This document shows positions 43,882 to 56,786 of a stretch of 64,000 nt of DNA, piece by piece. Numbering within the stretch: the first letter of the stretch is position 1; every line of letters starts with the position of its first letter. The DNA is from Clonostachys chloroleuca (lineage: Eukaryota; Ascomycota; Sordariomycetes; Hypocreales; Bionectriaceae). The DNA lies in NCBI GenBank assembly GCA_037952775.1, contig JBANAY010000003.1, positions 14,756,001 to 14,820,000 on the forward strand, read 5' to 3'. Under the pieces are notes generated by a model. That model saw only the letters and a list, made by a program, of their open reading frames with translations. It had not been told where the DNA came from and did no database searches. Position numbers and translations under genes: made by a program.

Positions 43882-45415
43882 ATTATTAATAAACTTATAA
43901 AGTATAGATATTTTATTCTATATAAAAAAGTAAGCTCTATAGAAGATCTTATATACTAATTCCTATAATATATAATTAGCTATTATAGACTATCTAAAGA
44001 AATAATTTTAGATAGAGAAATAATATTTATCTCTAAGTTTTAATAATTGCTTATAGTATAAATAGATACTAAGTATAAGCTTTTAATAGCTAATTATTCT
44101 TAGAATAATAAATAAATAGAATATTTAAACTAAATATTAAATAATATTTATAAATATATATTAATTATAAATAAGATAATTAAGTATAACTATGATTTAT
44201 AGTATAGATTATATATAATAGTTTAGTATAAGAATTAACTTAATTTATATCTATATATATAAATTATAATTATAAATCTAAATTCTAAAACTAATAAATA
44301 CTTAATAAACTAAATATATCTACTACGATACTTATAAAAGAAATATTATATTTACTATATATAGAAATAAAAATAAAATTAGAATTTATTTAAAAAAGAA
44401 TAAAGAAATATTATAATAAAATAAGATTAAAGAAACTAATCTTAAAGAAAGAAAATAAAATCTACTTATTCTATAAAAATATTATAATATATAATTAAAT
44501 AATAAATTAAACTATAAAAAATTAGAATTATTTAAAATTCTAAAGAAAAAATTAGATATTAATTATAAACTTTTACTACTAGATATAATATATATCTATC
44601 TAGTTTCTTATATTTTATTACTTAAAAATATATTAAAAAATACTCTAGATTAAAATTATCTAATTAAGATTTATAAAGAAGAATATAAACTAGAAAAAAT
44701 ATTAAAAACAGAAATTAAAAAGAAATAAATATTTTATTTTATTAAATAGAAAGAATATACTAATAAAAATAATATCTAAAAACTTACTAAATATCTAAAG
44801 AACTATTAAAAGCTTATCTAATAGTATTACTAGGCCTAGAAATATCTATTCTAATAAACTAAGAAGAAAATAGCTCTATATTCTCTTAAAGAAATACTAG
44901 ATTAATTTTAATCTCTAAAGATATAAGCTTAGAAGAAGAAGTATTAACTAAAGAAATAATTAATTAGTAAGCTACTTTTTTTACTTTCTTTTACTTAATA
45001 TACTCTAACTCTTCTATACTATTAATACTATAAGATACTATTTATATTATTTTATCTAATTATAATTTCTTTTATTAATAAAAATACCAAATTTTTATAT
45101 TTATATAATAATATTTCTCCTCTACTATTTCTAACTCTAACTCTAATTTACTATATTAATTAGTAATATATCTTAGCTAGCTAGATATTAGGTCTTAAGT
45201 ATTATAATATAATTAATTATTTTTTATATAGTAAAAACAGTAGAATAAAGAACTCTCTAATTTAAAATACTTAGAGCTATAAGACTTATAATAACTATAC
45301 TCTGTTTATATTACTAAAGGATTAAGTAAGATAGTATTAATAAGGGTATTATACTAAAGGGTTTTCTTATAGAAGGATTTCTATATATAGTTAGATATTA
45401 TTATATATTGAAATT
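43882..45415 (+). mobile_element. Ty3/gypsy integrase-region fragment, plus orientation
   Basis: With stops ignored, translation gives the integrase core pattern: KYRYFILYK, LSKEIILDRE, FISKF, TKYKLLIA. It is parallel to 52450-53990. It is truncated on the left by A4 and on the right by A5. It is dead: TAA/TAG in every stretch. Confidence 0.65.
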
Positions 45416-46291
45416 ACAGTAGCCTATAAGGTGCATTAGGCCTTGAGACCGCTATAACTAGCAGCAGCGGAAAATTTAGCTTCTAACTTATAGTGAACAC
45501 TCCTCTATAACTTAGTCAAATTTCATACTAGAAAGTTGGTTTATAGTGTATTTTATAGCGCAAAAGAATCTTATTTTGGTGAGGGGAACCGGAAAAATAT
45601 ACTAATTTCTCTTATAGGTCTACTGACTAAAAACTACTCTAAAACCCACTATAGTAGCTTCCTAGACTACTTTTAATTTTCTGCAAAATTTATTACTATA
45701 GGAAATCTAAAAAATCAACTTATAACTACTAAACTATAAGATGGATATATATAACCTTTTTAAGACCCACTTTTATCTGAAAGAGCTAGTTAAGCTGATC
45801 AGTTAAGTATAGATATTAGATATCTTATCTTTAAAGCTAAAGGAGATATCTAAGATCTAAGATCTAGTCTAGGGTAGGTAGGTTATAGGGTAGCTTAGAT
45901 ATAGGTTAGACTACTAGAAGTTACTCAGATTTTTCCTGAATTTTCTAGACCCTTATTTAGGCTAATATAGCCTAATAACCTATAAATAACGCTGCTGACG
46001 CTCCTAGCCCTAAAGAGGAACTGGAGCCCGCTAAGCCGTAGCGGTCATAGCGGCCTGTAGCCACTGACCCACAGTGGCTGCAACCGCTATTGGCTAGTGA
46101 TCGTAGTCGCTATCGGATAGCGGTCTCAATCGCTATTGGCTAGCTGTTACAGGGGATAGCGATCGCTAACAGCTAATGGCTGTGATCGCTAACAGTTAGT
46201 GGCTACGATCGCTAACAGTTAGTGGTTGCAACCGCTAACTTATAGCGATACGGTCACTAACTTATAGTGGCTATAGTCTCTCAATTCAACA
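45416..46291 (+). mobile_element. LTR family A, copy A5
   Basis: 876 bp, starts TATTGAAATTACAG (TG changed to TA) and ends CTCTCAATTCAACA. It was inserted in the 3' part of an integrase-region fragment: the left flank matches the sequence near 53975, but the right flank does not continue it and no target duplication is visible. A rearrangement at its right edge is therefore likely. Confidence 0.8.
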
Positions 46292-46297
46292 AGTTTA

Positions 46298-49200
46298 TCT
46301 AGTATTATTATCTATTTAACTAATAGTATCTTCTTACCTACTAGATAGTTATAATTTAAATAATCTATAATAATTATAACTGGGTTAGCTATATATACTA
46401 GATAGTATCTCTATATATAGAAAGCTTCTACTATTATAAGTATCTTTATATTAGGAATAGAATATCTAAGTTAGAGCTTACTTAGCTTCTTTAAGAGATA
46501 TATAACTAGATACTATTTACTTTATATAAGCTATATAAGTACTACTCCTATTATAAAATCTAATATATTAGTTTTAACCCTTATATATATCTCCGGGTTA
46601 AAGTATATTAGAATTAGCTAGTTTATAAACCTATTCTTTAGCTCTTAAAAAGCTATTTATTTAATATTATTAAGTATTAGATATCTCTTATATTTACCTT
46701 ATATTAGGTTTATTAATAGTATTATAATTTTACTATAGTTTTTTATAAAATACCTATAAAATCCTATAAAGTCTAGGAAGATCTATATATCCCTTATATT
46801 ATAAAGCTCTAGCTAGTTTTATACTGCTTAGATATATTCCTTCTCTATTTATATTCCTTCAGACTCTATAATAAATCTAAGGAAAAATATCTTATTAACT
46901 ATAAATTTATATTTTTATAAATTAGTATATAAATCTATATTCTATAGCTTCTATAGAATAATCTTTATATATTATATATATAAAATAATATTATTACTAT
47001 AGACTAGAATATTATCTAGATAGATAATATAGATAGAGTCTATCTTAGACTATAATATATTATTAATATACTTTTAGAAGATTATTAATATATTAATTAG
47101 GCTAAAGGGTATAATAAAATATTTAAAATAGCTATATTTATATCTAAATACTATCTTCTATTTATCTCTCTTACTAATATATAGTCTTTAATATATATCT
47201 TTTATATTTAGTTTTATAAAGATCTTAGTACTATATAGCTAGTTAAGGATCTTATAGATTAGAGGTAATAGAGTATAGTTCTTATATATTATATTATTTA
47301 AACTATAATAGTTAATATAGAGTTATAGCTTAGAAGAACCTTTTTTAGATATAAATAGTATAAGAGTATCTACTAGGCTAATTAACCTCCTTATCTATCT
47401 ATTCTTAAGGGCCTTTTTAATATATAATTTAAAAACCTCTAGCTCCCTAGTTACTAGAGAATAGATAGGTTCTTATAATAGTATTTAGCTATCTTCTGGT
47501 TTAATTATATATATTTATCCTCCTAAAGGTAATTATTAAACTACTTTCTTTTCTAAGAAAATATCTATAAAGTCTATATATTTATTAAGTAGCTACTTTA
47601 TATTCTTCTTATATCTATTAAATATAGAAGTACTACTTAGAGAGTTTACTAAGATTATTATAATATATATATTATTAATTATCTATTTAAATTACTTAAA
47701 CTAAGTAACTAGTTTAATAAAAGCTTAGTCTAGAGGGTAATACTATTTATTAAATATCTAGGATATTTAAAGATTAATATTAATAAACTAGGGTTTTCTA
47801 ATAATTATATTCTTCTTAATATCTATTACTATAAACTTAAAGAGTATCTACTTTATAACTCCCTAGTTATCTATAATTTCTATTAAATAAGATTTTATCT
47901 CTAAAGTCTTAATATATTATCTATTAAATATAGTTCTTAGAGTTATTCTAAGTAATAGTTTAGCTCTTTTTCTTATAAACTAGTTTAAAAGGATATTAAT
48001 ATCTACTTATAGATTAAATAGTATAGTTATCTTTTCCTAGTATCTCTTTTACCTAAGCTATATTATTCTCTTTATTCTTAAGTTAATATAGCTTACCCTA
48101 TTTTATTATATTTTATAGATATATAGAATAGTATCTAGTTTAGAGCCCCTAATCTACTTAATATATATCTTAGTTATATACTAATTATTTTAGTACTCTA
48201 TATAATTAGAGGCTTTATAGTAATCTTTTATATAGCCTAGTTTATTATATTTCTAATATTCCTACTTATAATTAGTTCTATCTAAACCTCTTCTTTATAG
48301 TATTTTTATATCTATAGTTAGATAGATCTCTTATAAAGTAGTTATATTATAATATCTTAGATAAGAATAAGATTAAACTATACTACTAGTCTTAGAGGTC
48401 TCTATAAGTATTTCTATAATAACTCCTTAGTTAAGAAGCTCTTTCTAATTACTAGATATCTCTTTACTTAGTACTTACTTATAGAAGTTAATAGATAAGA
48501 TCTCTAGGAAGAGAACTACTTAGAATACCTCTAGTATTTTACTAAATATAGATTTATAGTAATTAGTATATAATCTAAACTTCTAGCCTATTATAAACCT
48601 TATATATAATAGTTTCTATATAGTTTTAATTATATATATAAAACTATTACTAATTCTCTTCTCTAGCTACTTCTAATATATTTTCTAGAAAATAATAGTA
48701 ATAGAGTACTTCTATAGATAGTATTACTATTATACCTCTATTATATCTTATAAGTAAGTACTAGTATATACTATCTTTTAAGTATTAGTATTAAAGTTCT
48801 CTAAGAGGAAAACTATTTAGAGATATACTAAATAGATCTAAAGCTCTATCTAGCTCTTACTATAATATATAGAGACTATTATCTAGACTTTAGCTTATAG
48901 ATCTTCTTTAGTTTATTTATATCTCTCTATAGGCTTATTATTATCCTTATAAATAGTTCTAGATTATCTTCTTCCAGAGGTATCTTTCTCTATTTCTTAA
49001 ATCTTCTCTCTTAGACTATAAACCTTCTATAGGAGTAAATAAATACTATTACTTTCCTTCTATAAGCTAGTATTTCTAACTATTAATTTAGATTAGATAA
49101 ATAAGTTAATTAGAATAAGTTAATTAATAGGTTTAATAAGATTCTATTATTAATAGGTAGTTATCTTTTAGAATTTAGTAGTAGTTTATAGTTATATTTC

Positions 49201-49650
49201 TCTTACTTACTAAATATAACTTTAGAGCTTATTAAGTACTATATTATTTTATAAGTTTTAAAGCTCTTTTATAAACTATTAGATCTCTTCTTCTTATTTT
49301 TTTATTAGTAAAGTTAATATATATAAATTATCTATTAACTTACTAGAGATATATAGATAATTAGTAATTAGATTTATAGTATATTCCCTTAATAATCTCT
49401 AACTCTAAATAGGAAGAGGAATTAATATATTAATACTAGATAGTATTATAAGAAAAGTATTAAGGTAAAGCTTAATAGATAGCTATAGATATAACTAAGA
49501 GTTATCTAAAAGGAGTACTTAGGTTACTATTAATAGATTTATTAATTCCTAATCTTTAAAAGGGAAACTTATAATCTGAACTAGTATTAAATAATAAGCC
49601 CTTCTATAGATATATATAACTTATTAGGTAACTACTAATAGTTATATATA
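46298..49650 (-). mobile_element. Ty3/gypsy pol relic, minus orientation (second family)
   Basis: Reverse-strand translation at 46750-47420 shows a reverse transcriptase: KLNIKDIY, IVFRYKYSYFKYFIIPF, and YIIYLDNILVYS at 46981-47040, where the catalytic YxDD is YLDN. Its sequence is clearly different from the element at 56401-63863. Left edge abuts A5; right edge meets gag-like sequence of the other family near 49650. Confidence 0.65.
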
Positions 49651-52040
49651 ATATTAAATTCTTTTCCTTAGATTTTAATTATAAAATAATTAATTTTAGA
49701 GTTAATAATTCTATTATTATATTTAAATAATATTCTATTTAGAGTTATAATATTATAGAACTTTTCTTTTATTCTTTATAATAAATAGAATTAGTTAATT
49801 ACTATTAGTAAGATATAATTACTTAATACTCTATAGTCTATCTATATTATAAGTTTATTTCTCTTAATTTTAATATTTATAATAATATTAATTAAATTTT
49901 CTTTTTTAAAAGTTTCTAGAGTTTTCTAATTTAATATTATTTTATTATATTATAACCTTATTATAGATAGTTTATATTATTTTTTATCTAGTTAATTTAT
50001 TATTTAAATTATTCTTACTTTTTTTTATTTTTAAATATTTATTTTAGAATATCTATAAATATTCTTAGTTTATCTATATAACTAAAAATAAATTATTTAT
50101 ATTTTCTTTTCTAATTATTTAATTTATTAATTATTATTAGTATTTCTTTATTAGAATAGGTTTTATTCTATTTCTTTTTATTAGTAAAGATAATTTCTTA
50201 TTTCTCTATATTATTATTTTCTCTACTATCTATTAAAGATAGTATACCTTCTATATATTATTATCTTTATTCTTCTTTCTATAACTAATATTATTAAAGA
50301 TATAACTTAATAAGGTTTATATTATTATTATTATTATATTTAGCTAGTTTTAATACTATTTTCTTAATTTCTAAATATTTTCTATATTCCTAGTTATAAT
50401 AATATTTAATCTAATTATTATATATAATTATTATTTATTTTTTAAAATTCTTCTTTTAATACTATAGTTTAATCTTAGTTTTTTTATAAACCTTATATCT
50501 TAGCTTAGAATATAATTCTACTAGTAGTTTACTATAGATATATTCTTTAGTATATTTTTCTAAATCTTTTTTAAAGATAATATATTATTTTATACTATAC
50601 TATTAGTATATAAATTATTATATTTATTTTATAGTATATTTATTAGATATTTTTCTATTAGAATATAAGAAAAAATTATTCTTAGCTTTCTCTATCTAAT
50701 ATATTAAATAATAGTTATTATAATAAGTTATTTAGAATTCTAAAAAGTAATTATATATCTATATAGTTTCTATATAGATTAGTATTTTATATATACTATT
50801 ACTAAGTTATATAGTACTAATAGTATTATTTCTAAAAATAACTAGTTCTTCTAATAAATCTAGTTATTATTCTTATATTTTTTCTTAATAGTATATATAG
50901 AGTTTATTATATTTAGTTTTAATTTTTATTTTTATAAGCTAGTATTACTCTTTTTCTATAATAGTTTATAGAATAACTCTATTAGTATAATAGAATATAT
51001 ATTTATATTTAATAGGTAATTTAAATCCTAAGATTTATTTCTCTTATTTATATTTTTTCTTAAGTTTTTAAAAGATCTATTAGATTTTCTATTATTATTT
51101 TCTAAATATACTTAATTTTATATATTCTTTAGATTCTAATATTTCTCTAAAGGTAGATATATTTCTTAGGGGAAATTTAGAAATTATAATAATTATAGAA
51201 GTTCCTTTTTAATTAATCTTATATATTATTTCTAAAACTTTAGTATTAGTTTTTCTAATTACTTCTAATTAGTTTTTACTATTTTTAATAGGTTTTTAAT
51301 TTTTCTTTTTCTTATTTTTCTTAAGTTCTAAATATTAGAATAAAATATATTTAATTTTATTATAATTATAATATTTATATTTTTCTATAGCTTCTAGCTC
51401 TATAGGATCTATATATATTCTAGAGACTATAATATATTATTATTATAGTTTTCTAATATTAGTAAAATAAGTTATTTATTATTTATAAGTTTATTACTAG
51501 TACTATTAGTTATTAATTCTTATAACTATAGTTATATATTTATAAATACTTACTAGTTTATTTTTCTTATAGAGTTTATTTTAAACTTCTCTTTTAAATT
51601 AGTTAAAATAGTAAAATATAGTATATTTCTTATTTTATCTAGTTTTAACTAATAACTAGAGATAGTAAATATTAAAAGTTAAATATAATTCCTTCTAAGA
51701 GAGTAGATTAATTTTATATTCTACTTTATATTTCCTATTTTAAATACTAAAAATCTATTTAAAAAATTTTATAAAATAATTAAAACTTATTATAATATTA
51801 ATAATTTATTAGCTTCTTTATCTACTAAAGTATTCTCTTATAATAAGTTTAAATTAATTAAATATAATTCCCTTAAGTTATAAATAAATATATATAATTT
51901 TTCTTTTATTAGTATTAAGTATAATAGAAAAGTAATTAAAATATACTTAGAGTTAGATTATAAATCCCTAAAGTTTATTTTAGATTCTATTAAATATTTT
52001 AAATAATAGTAGTTTAAGTAGTTATTCTAGCTCTCTTTCT
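49650..52040 (-). mobile_element. gag-like region, minus orientation, repeated at 60740-63170
   Basis: Direct, same-strand similarity over about 2.3 kb with 60740-63170, including matching order of many words. By position upstream of pol in the intact element this is gag/leader. No open frame survives. Confidence 0.6.
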
Positions 52041-52044
52041 TAAA

Positions 52045-54073
52045 TAGTAATTATAGCTTAAGCTTAAAGATTAGTATATATTAAGAGAAATAGTATATAC
52101 TAAAGTTTAGATAAATACTATACTAGATATAAATATATTATAGTAAGATATAAGAATAATACTTATTAAGGAAATCTTAAAGTATCTACTCTTAGAATAT
52201 TAAAGAGTTAAGAAAATATTTAATAAAATAAAATAATATTATAATTACTCTAGTCTATAAAAAGATATATAAACTATAGTTTTAGAATATAATACTTATA
52301 TATAAATTAAATCTATAAGATATAAACTTTATAGAGAACTTAAATTAGTATAAGTATTAGAATAACTATAATAATTAATATTCTTTAATTATATTATTAA
52401 ACTATTATTATTAATAGAACCTATAATAGAAGTATAATATAATAGTATTTTAATTATTATTAATAAACTTATAAAATATAGATATTTTATTCTATATAAA
52501 AAAATAAGCTCTATAGAAGCTTCTTATATATTAATTTCTATAATATATAGTTAGTTACTATAAATTACTTAAGAAAATAATCTTAGATAGAGAAATAATA
52601 TTTATTTTTAAGTTTTAATAATTACTTATAGTATAAATAGGTACTAAGTATAAGCTCTTAATAGCTTATTATCTTTAGAATAATAGATAAATAGAATATT
52701 TAAACTAAATATTAAAATAATACTTATAAGTATATATTAATTATAAATAAGATAATTAGGTATAATTATTATTTATAATATAGATTATATATAATAGCTC
52801 AGTATAAGAGTTTATCTAACTTATATTTATATATATAAACTATAGCTATAAATTAGAATTCTAGAACTAATAAATATTTAATAGACTAGATATACCTACT
52901 ATTATACTTATAAAGAAAATATTATATTTATTATATATAGAAATAAAAATAGAATTAGAATTTATCTAAAAAAGAATAAAGAAATATTATAATAAAATAA
53001 AATTAAAGAAACTAATTTTAAAAAGAAAGATAAAATCTATTTATTCTATAAAAATATTATAATATTATAACTAAATAATAAATTAGATTATAAAAAACTT
53101 AAATTATTTAAAATTAAAAATAAAAAATTAGATATTAACTATAAACTATTATTACTAGATATAATATATATCTATCTAGTTTTTTATATCTTATTACTTA
53201 AAAAAGTATTAGAAAATACTTTAGATTAGAACTATTTAATTAAGATCTATAAAGAAAAATATAAACTAGAAAAAATACTAAAAAAGAAAATTAGAAATAA
53301 ATAAATACTTTATTTTACTAAATAAAAGAGATATATTAATAATAATAATATCTAGAAATCTACTAAGTATCTAAAGAACTATTAGAAGTTTATCTAATAG
53401 TATTACTAGGCTTAGAAATATTTATTCTAATAAACTAAGAAGGGGAAAGTTTTATACCTTCTTAAAGAAATACTAGATTAATTTTAATCTCTAAGAATAT
53501 AAACTTAGATAAAGAAGTAACTTCTAAAGAAAATACTACTTTATAAACTACTTTTTCTATTTTTTTCTATTTAATATACTTAAACTCTTTAATACTATTA
53601 ATACTATAAGATACTATTTATATTATTTTATTAAATTATAATTTCTTTTATTAATAAAGATACTAAATCTTTATATCTATAAGCTAGTACTACTCTTCTA
53701 TTACTTTAAATTTAGATTTAAACTTTCTATACTAATTAGTAATCTAATATAGCTAACTAGAAGTTAGACCCTAAGTATTATAATAAGTTTAATTATTTTT
53801 AATATAGTAAAAATATCTTAATAAAAACTCTTTAAATTTAAAATACTTATAGCTATATACTTTATAATAATTATATTCTATCTTTATTATAAAAGGATTA
53901 AGTAATATAGTATTAATTAAAGAATTATACTAAATAGTCTTCTTATAAAGAGGTTTCTATATATAGTTAGATAATTATTCTAAGAAGTATAAAGAGATAA
54001 TAGAAGGAAATTAGTATACTTACTAATTAGACTGCTAAATCTAATCTTAAGAATATAACTAATAGAGAGAGAA
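52045..54073 (+). mobile_element. Ty3/gypsy integrase and 3' region, plus orientation, ending in a polypurine tract
   Basis: Plus-strand translation contains the integrase core INKLIKYRYFILYKK near 52460. AATAGAGAGAGAA at 54061-54073 lies directly against the LTR at 54074: this is the polypurine tract used to prime plus-strand DNA. The left junction at about 52040 is head-to-head with the minus-oriented gag-like region. Confidence 0.65.
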
Positions 54074-54441
54074 TATTATATTATAAATTTAATTAATATA
54101 TACTATTATATATAGATTCTATTTTTTCTCTCTAATTATATCTAGATTATTTAGATCTTATAATAATTCTTATAATTCTTAAATTAAGATTATTATTAAA
54201 TATTAATAATTCTATAGTATATATATATATTTAATTTACTAGATAGAAATACTCTTTTAGATAGTTATTAATAATATTATCTATATATCTATTATTACTA
54301 GCTCTATAATACTTATATATTAATAGTAACTTATATTATATAGCTTAAGATAATTTAATTATACTACTTAGAAATAATACTCTGATTAGTTTAACCCTAA
54401 TCTACCCTAGACCCTATCTAGTATAAGTTATCTAACTGTTA
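54074..54441 (-). mobile_element. LTR family C, copy C4 (3' LTR of the plus-oriented element)
   Basis: Reverse complement of C5: starts TATTAT (mutated TGTTAT) right after the polypurine tract and ends TATCTAACTGTTA. It fixes the element's direction relative to the LTR. Confidence 0.75.
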
Positions 54442-54814
54442 TATTATAGAATATAAACTTTCTTATAGAACCTAAGAAAAGCTACTTCTATATATATAAA
54501 GTTAATTTTCTAAAATATACTATTTAACTAAATAAAATACAGATAGAATCTAGTAAGATTAATATAGTTAAAAGTTAGAAAATACTAAAAACTATTAAGG
54601 AAGTATAAGCTTTTCTCAGATTTACTAACTATTACTAATAATTTATTAAGAATTATAAGAAAATTATTATACCCCTATATAATATTATAAAAAAGAGAAT
54701 TAAATTCTAATAGAATAATAAATAATACTAAATATTTATTAAAATTAAGGAATATATACTTTTAGAACCTATACTATAGATATTTAACTCTATAAGAGAA
54801 GTAGAACTTAAAAC

Positions 54815-55983
54815 TTTTAAAAGATTAAGGTCTCTAGTATAAGATAAACTAGCTATAGGGTAAGCTAGATCTAGGGTAGATAAAGCCTATAGGGTAGGCT
54901 CTGAAATACTAGAGAAGGATTTTTTAAAAGGGTATAGTAGAAAATATAGGCTCTATAAGAGAAAATAAAGCTCTATTAGCTATAGAGTAGCTAAGAAAGA
55001 TAGATTATAAGGTAGGTAAAAGAGTATATTAGTAACTTATAGAATCTCTATCTAGTAGAGAGGAAGCCCTATACTTATAGGTATTTCTAAACTATAAGAG
55101 CTCTAAAGATAATATATTACCTTCTGTAATATAGGCTTATAACTATTATAAGATTCTTATATAGAGGGATATAAGACTATTAATATAGATACTATAGTAG
55201 ATATAAAGTCTGCTAATATAACTACTATAGTAGTTATAAGGTTTACTAAACTAAGTACTAAGGTTTTTATATAGTAGATATAAGATCTGCTAATATAAGT
55301 ACTATAGTAGATATAAAGTCTGCTAATATAGCTGCTTTAGTATAATATAGGATTACTAGTATAGATATGACGGTTGGATGACTTACACTGGACGGGGGTC
55401 TAGGGTAGGTCGGGGTTGAACCAATCAGAGTGTTATTCTGAGTGGCGCGATCAGGTTATCTTAGGCTGTGCAATGCGAGTCACTGTCAATATACGAGTAT
55501 TATAGAGCTAGTAACAATAGATATATAGACAATATTACAGTAGAGTTGTAACTGTATTGATAACTATCTGAAAGAGTATCCTATCTAGTGAAATGAATAT
55601 GCATATATACTAGGGGCTCACGATAGCTCACTGGTAATCCAGAGTAAGTTTGGCTGAGGATCGTTCAGGCTTACTGATAATCCGGAGTGATCCATCTCTT
55701 ATTGGTGAGAAAAGTGGGGTTTGCCACGTGATACGGTAGGCATATGCTTTATTCATAACAATAGATACTATAGTAGCTATTATAGTAGTTATAATTACTA
55801 ATATAATTACCCTAATAAGCAGCTATAGTAGGTTAGGTAAGTAGCTTTAGAGAGCTTCTAGCTTTAGAGAGCTCTAAGTTAGTTATTTTATTCCCTCTTA
55901 CCCTATACTAATTATATATTATTTAATTAATTAATATAGAGTAATCTTAATCTACCCTATAGTCTATAGGGTAAATCTTAATA
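54815..55983 (-). mobile_element. LTR family B, copy B2, reverse orientation, TSD AAAAC
   Basis: Starts TTTTAAAAGATTAAGG and ends GGGTAAATCTTAATA, the mutated reverse complement of B1. AAAAC at 54810-54814 is repeated at 55984-55988. The family C copy C5 is nested within it. It carries extra repeats of the type ACTATAGTAGATATAAAGTC. Confidence 0.8.
55368..55760 (+). mobile_element. LTR family C, copy C5, un-mutated solo LTR nested in B2
   Basis: 393 bp, starts TGACGGTTGGATG and ends TTCATAACA. It keeps CpA, CpG and GC-balanced composition while everything around it is T/A. ATAGATA precedes it (55361-55367) and follows it (55761-55767): a 7-bp direct repeat at the insertion point. It is the reference for the other, mutated C copies. 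Confidence 0.85.
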
Positions 55984-56400
55984 AAAACTAATATTTTAAA
56001 CTTTATAATTAGTATATAAATTAGCTAAAAGGATAATAAAGGGAAACTATACTCTATAGCCTTCTATTTAAAGAAGTTATATAATATAGAACTTAACTAT
56101 TCTATCTATAATAAGAAATTTATAGCTATTATATATATATTTAAGGAATTTAAATACTACTATTTAGAAATATAATATAAGGTTAAGATATATATAGATT
56201 ATAAGAATATTTAGTATTTTACTATAACTTAGTAACTTAATAGGAGATAAATATACTATACCAAATACTTATCTAAATTTAATTATAAAATAATATATTA
56301 AAAAGAATTAAAAAACAGTAGAGCTAATACTCTCAGCTGGAAACCTAAGTATAAATAGATAGTTCTAAGAATAAATAGATAGCTATTTACTATAAATATA

Positions 56401-56786
56401 TAATAGTTAGATAACTTATACTGGACAGGGGTCTAGAGTAGGTCAGGGTTAAACTAATTAGAGTATTATTCTAAGTAGTATAATTAGATTATCTTAGGCT
56501 ATATAATATAAATTACTATTAATATATAAGTAGTATAGAGCTAGTAATAATAGATATATAGATAATATTATAATAAGGTTATAACTATATTAATAACTAT
56601 CTGAAAAAGTATTTTATCTAGTAAAATAAATATATATATATATTAGAGGATTATTAAAACTTAGTAATAATTCTAAATTAAGGATTATAAGAATTATTAT
56701 AAGATTTAAATAATCTAGATATAATTAGAGAGAAAAAGTAGGGTCTATATATAATAGTATATATTAGTTAAATTTATAATATAATA
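56401..56786 (+). repeat. LTR family C, copy C6 (left LTR of the 56401-63863 element)
   Basis: 386 bp, starts TAATAGTTAGATAAC and aligns end to end with C5. Followed directly by the C/T tract that marks the priming site. Confidence 0.75.

Larger units (their letters stand above)
54442..56400 (+). mobile_element. Ty3/gypsy RT-RNase H fragment, plus orientation, split by B2
   Basis: 54442-54814 translates, across stops, into the RT-RNase H connection (KEVxAFLRFTNYY, FIKNYKKIIIPL). After B2 the same fragment continues at 55984. The intact, unsplit version is at 59160-59260 on the minus strand, which serves as an empty-site reference. Confidence 0.65.
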
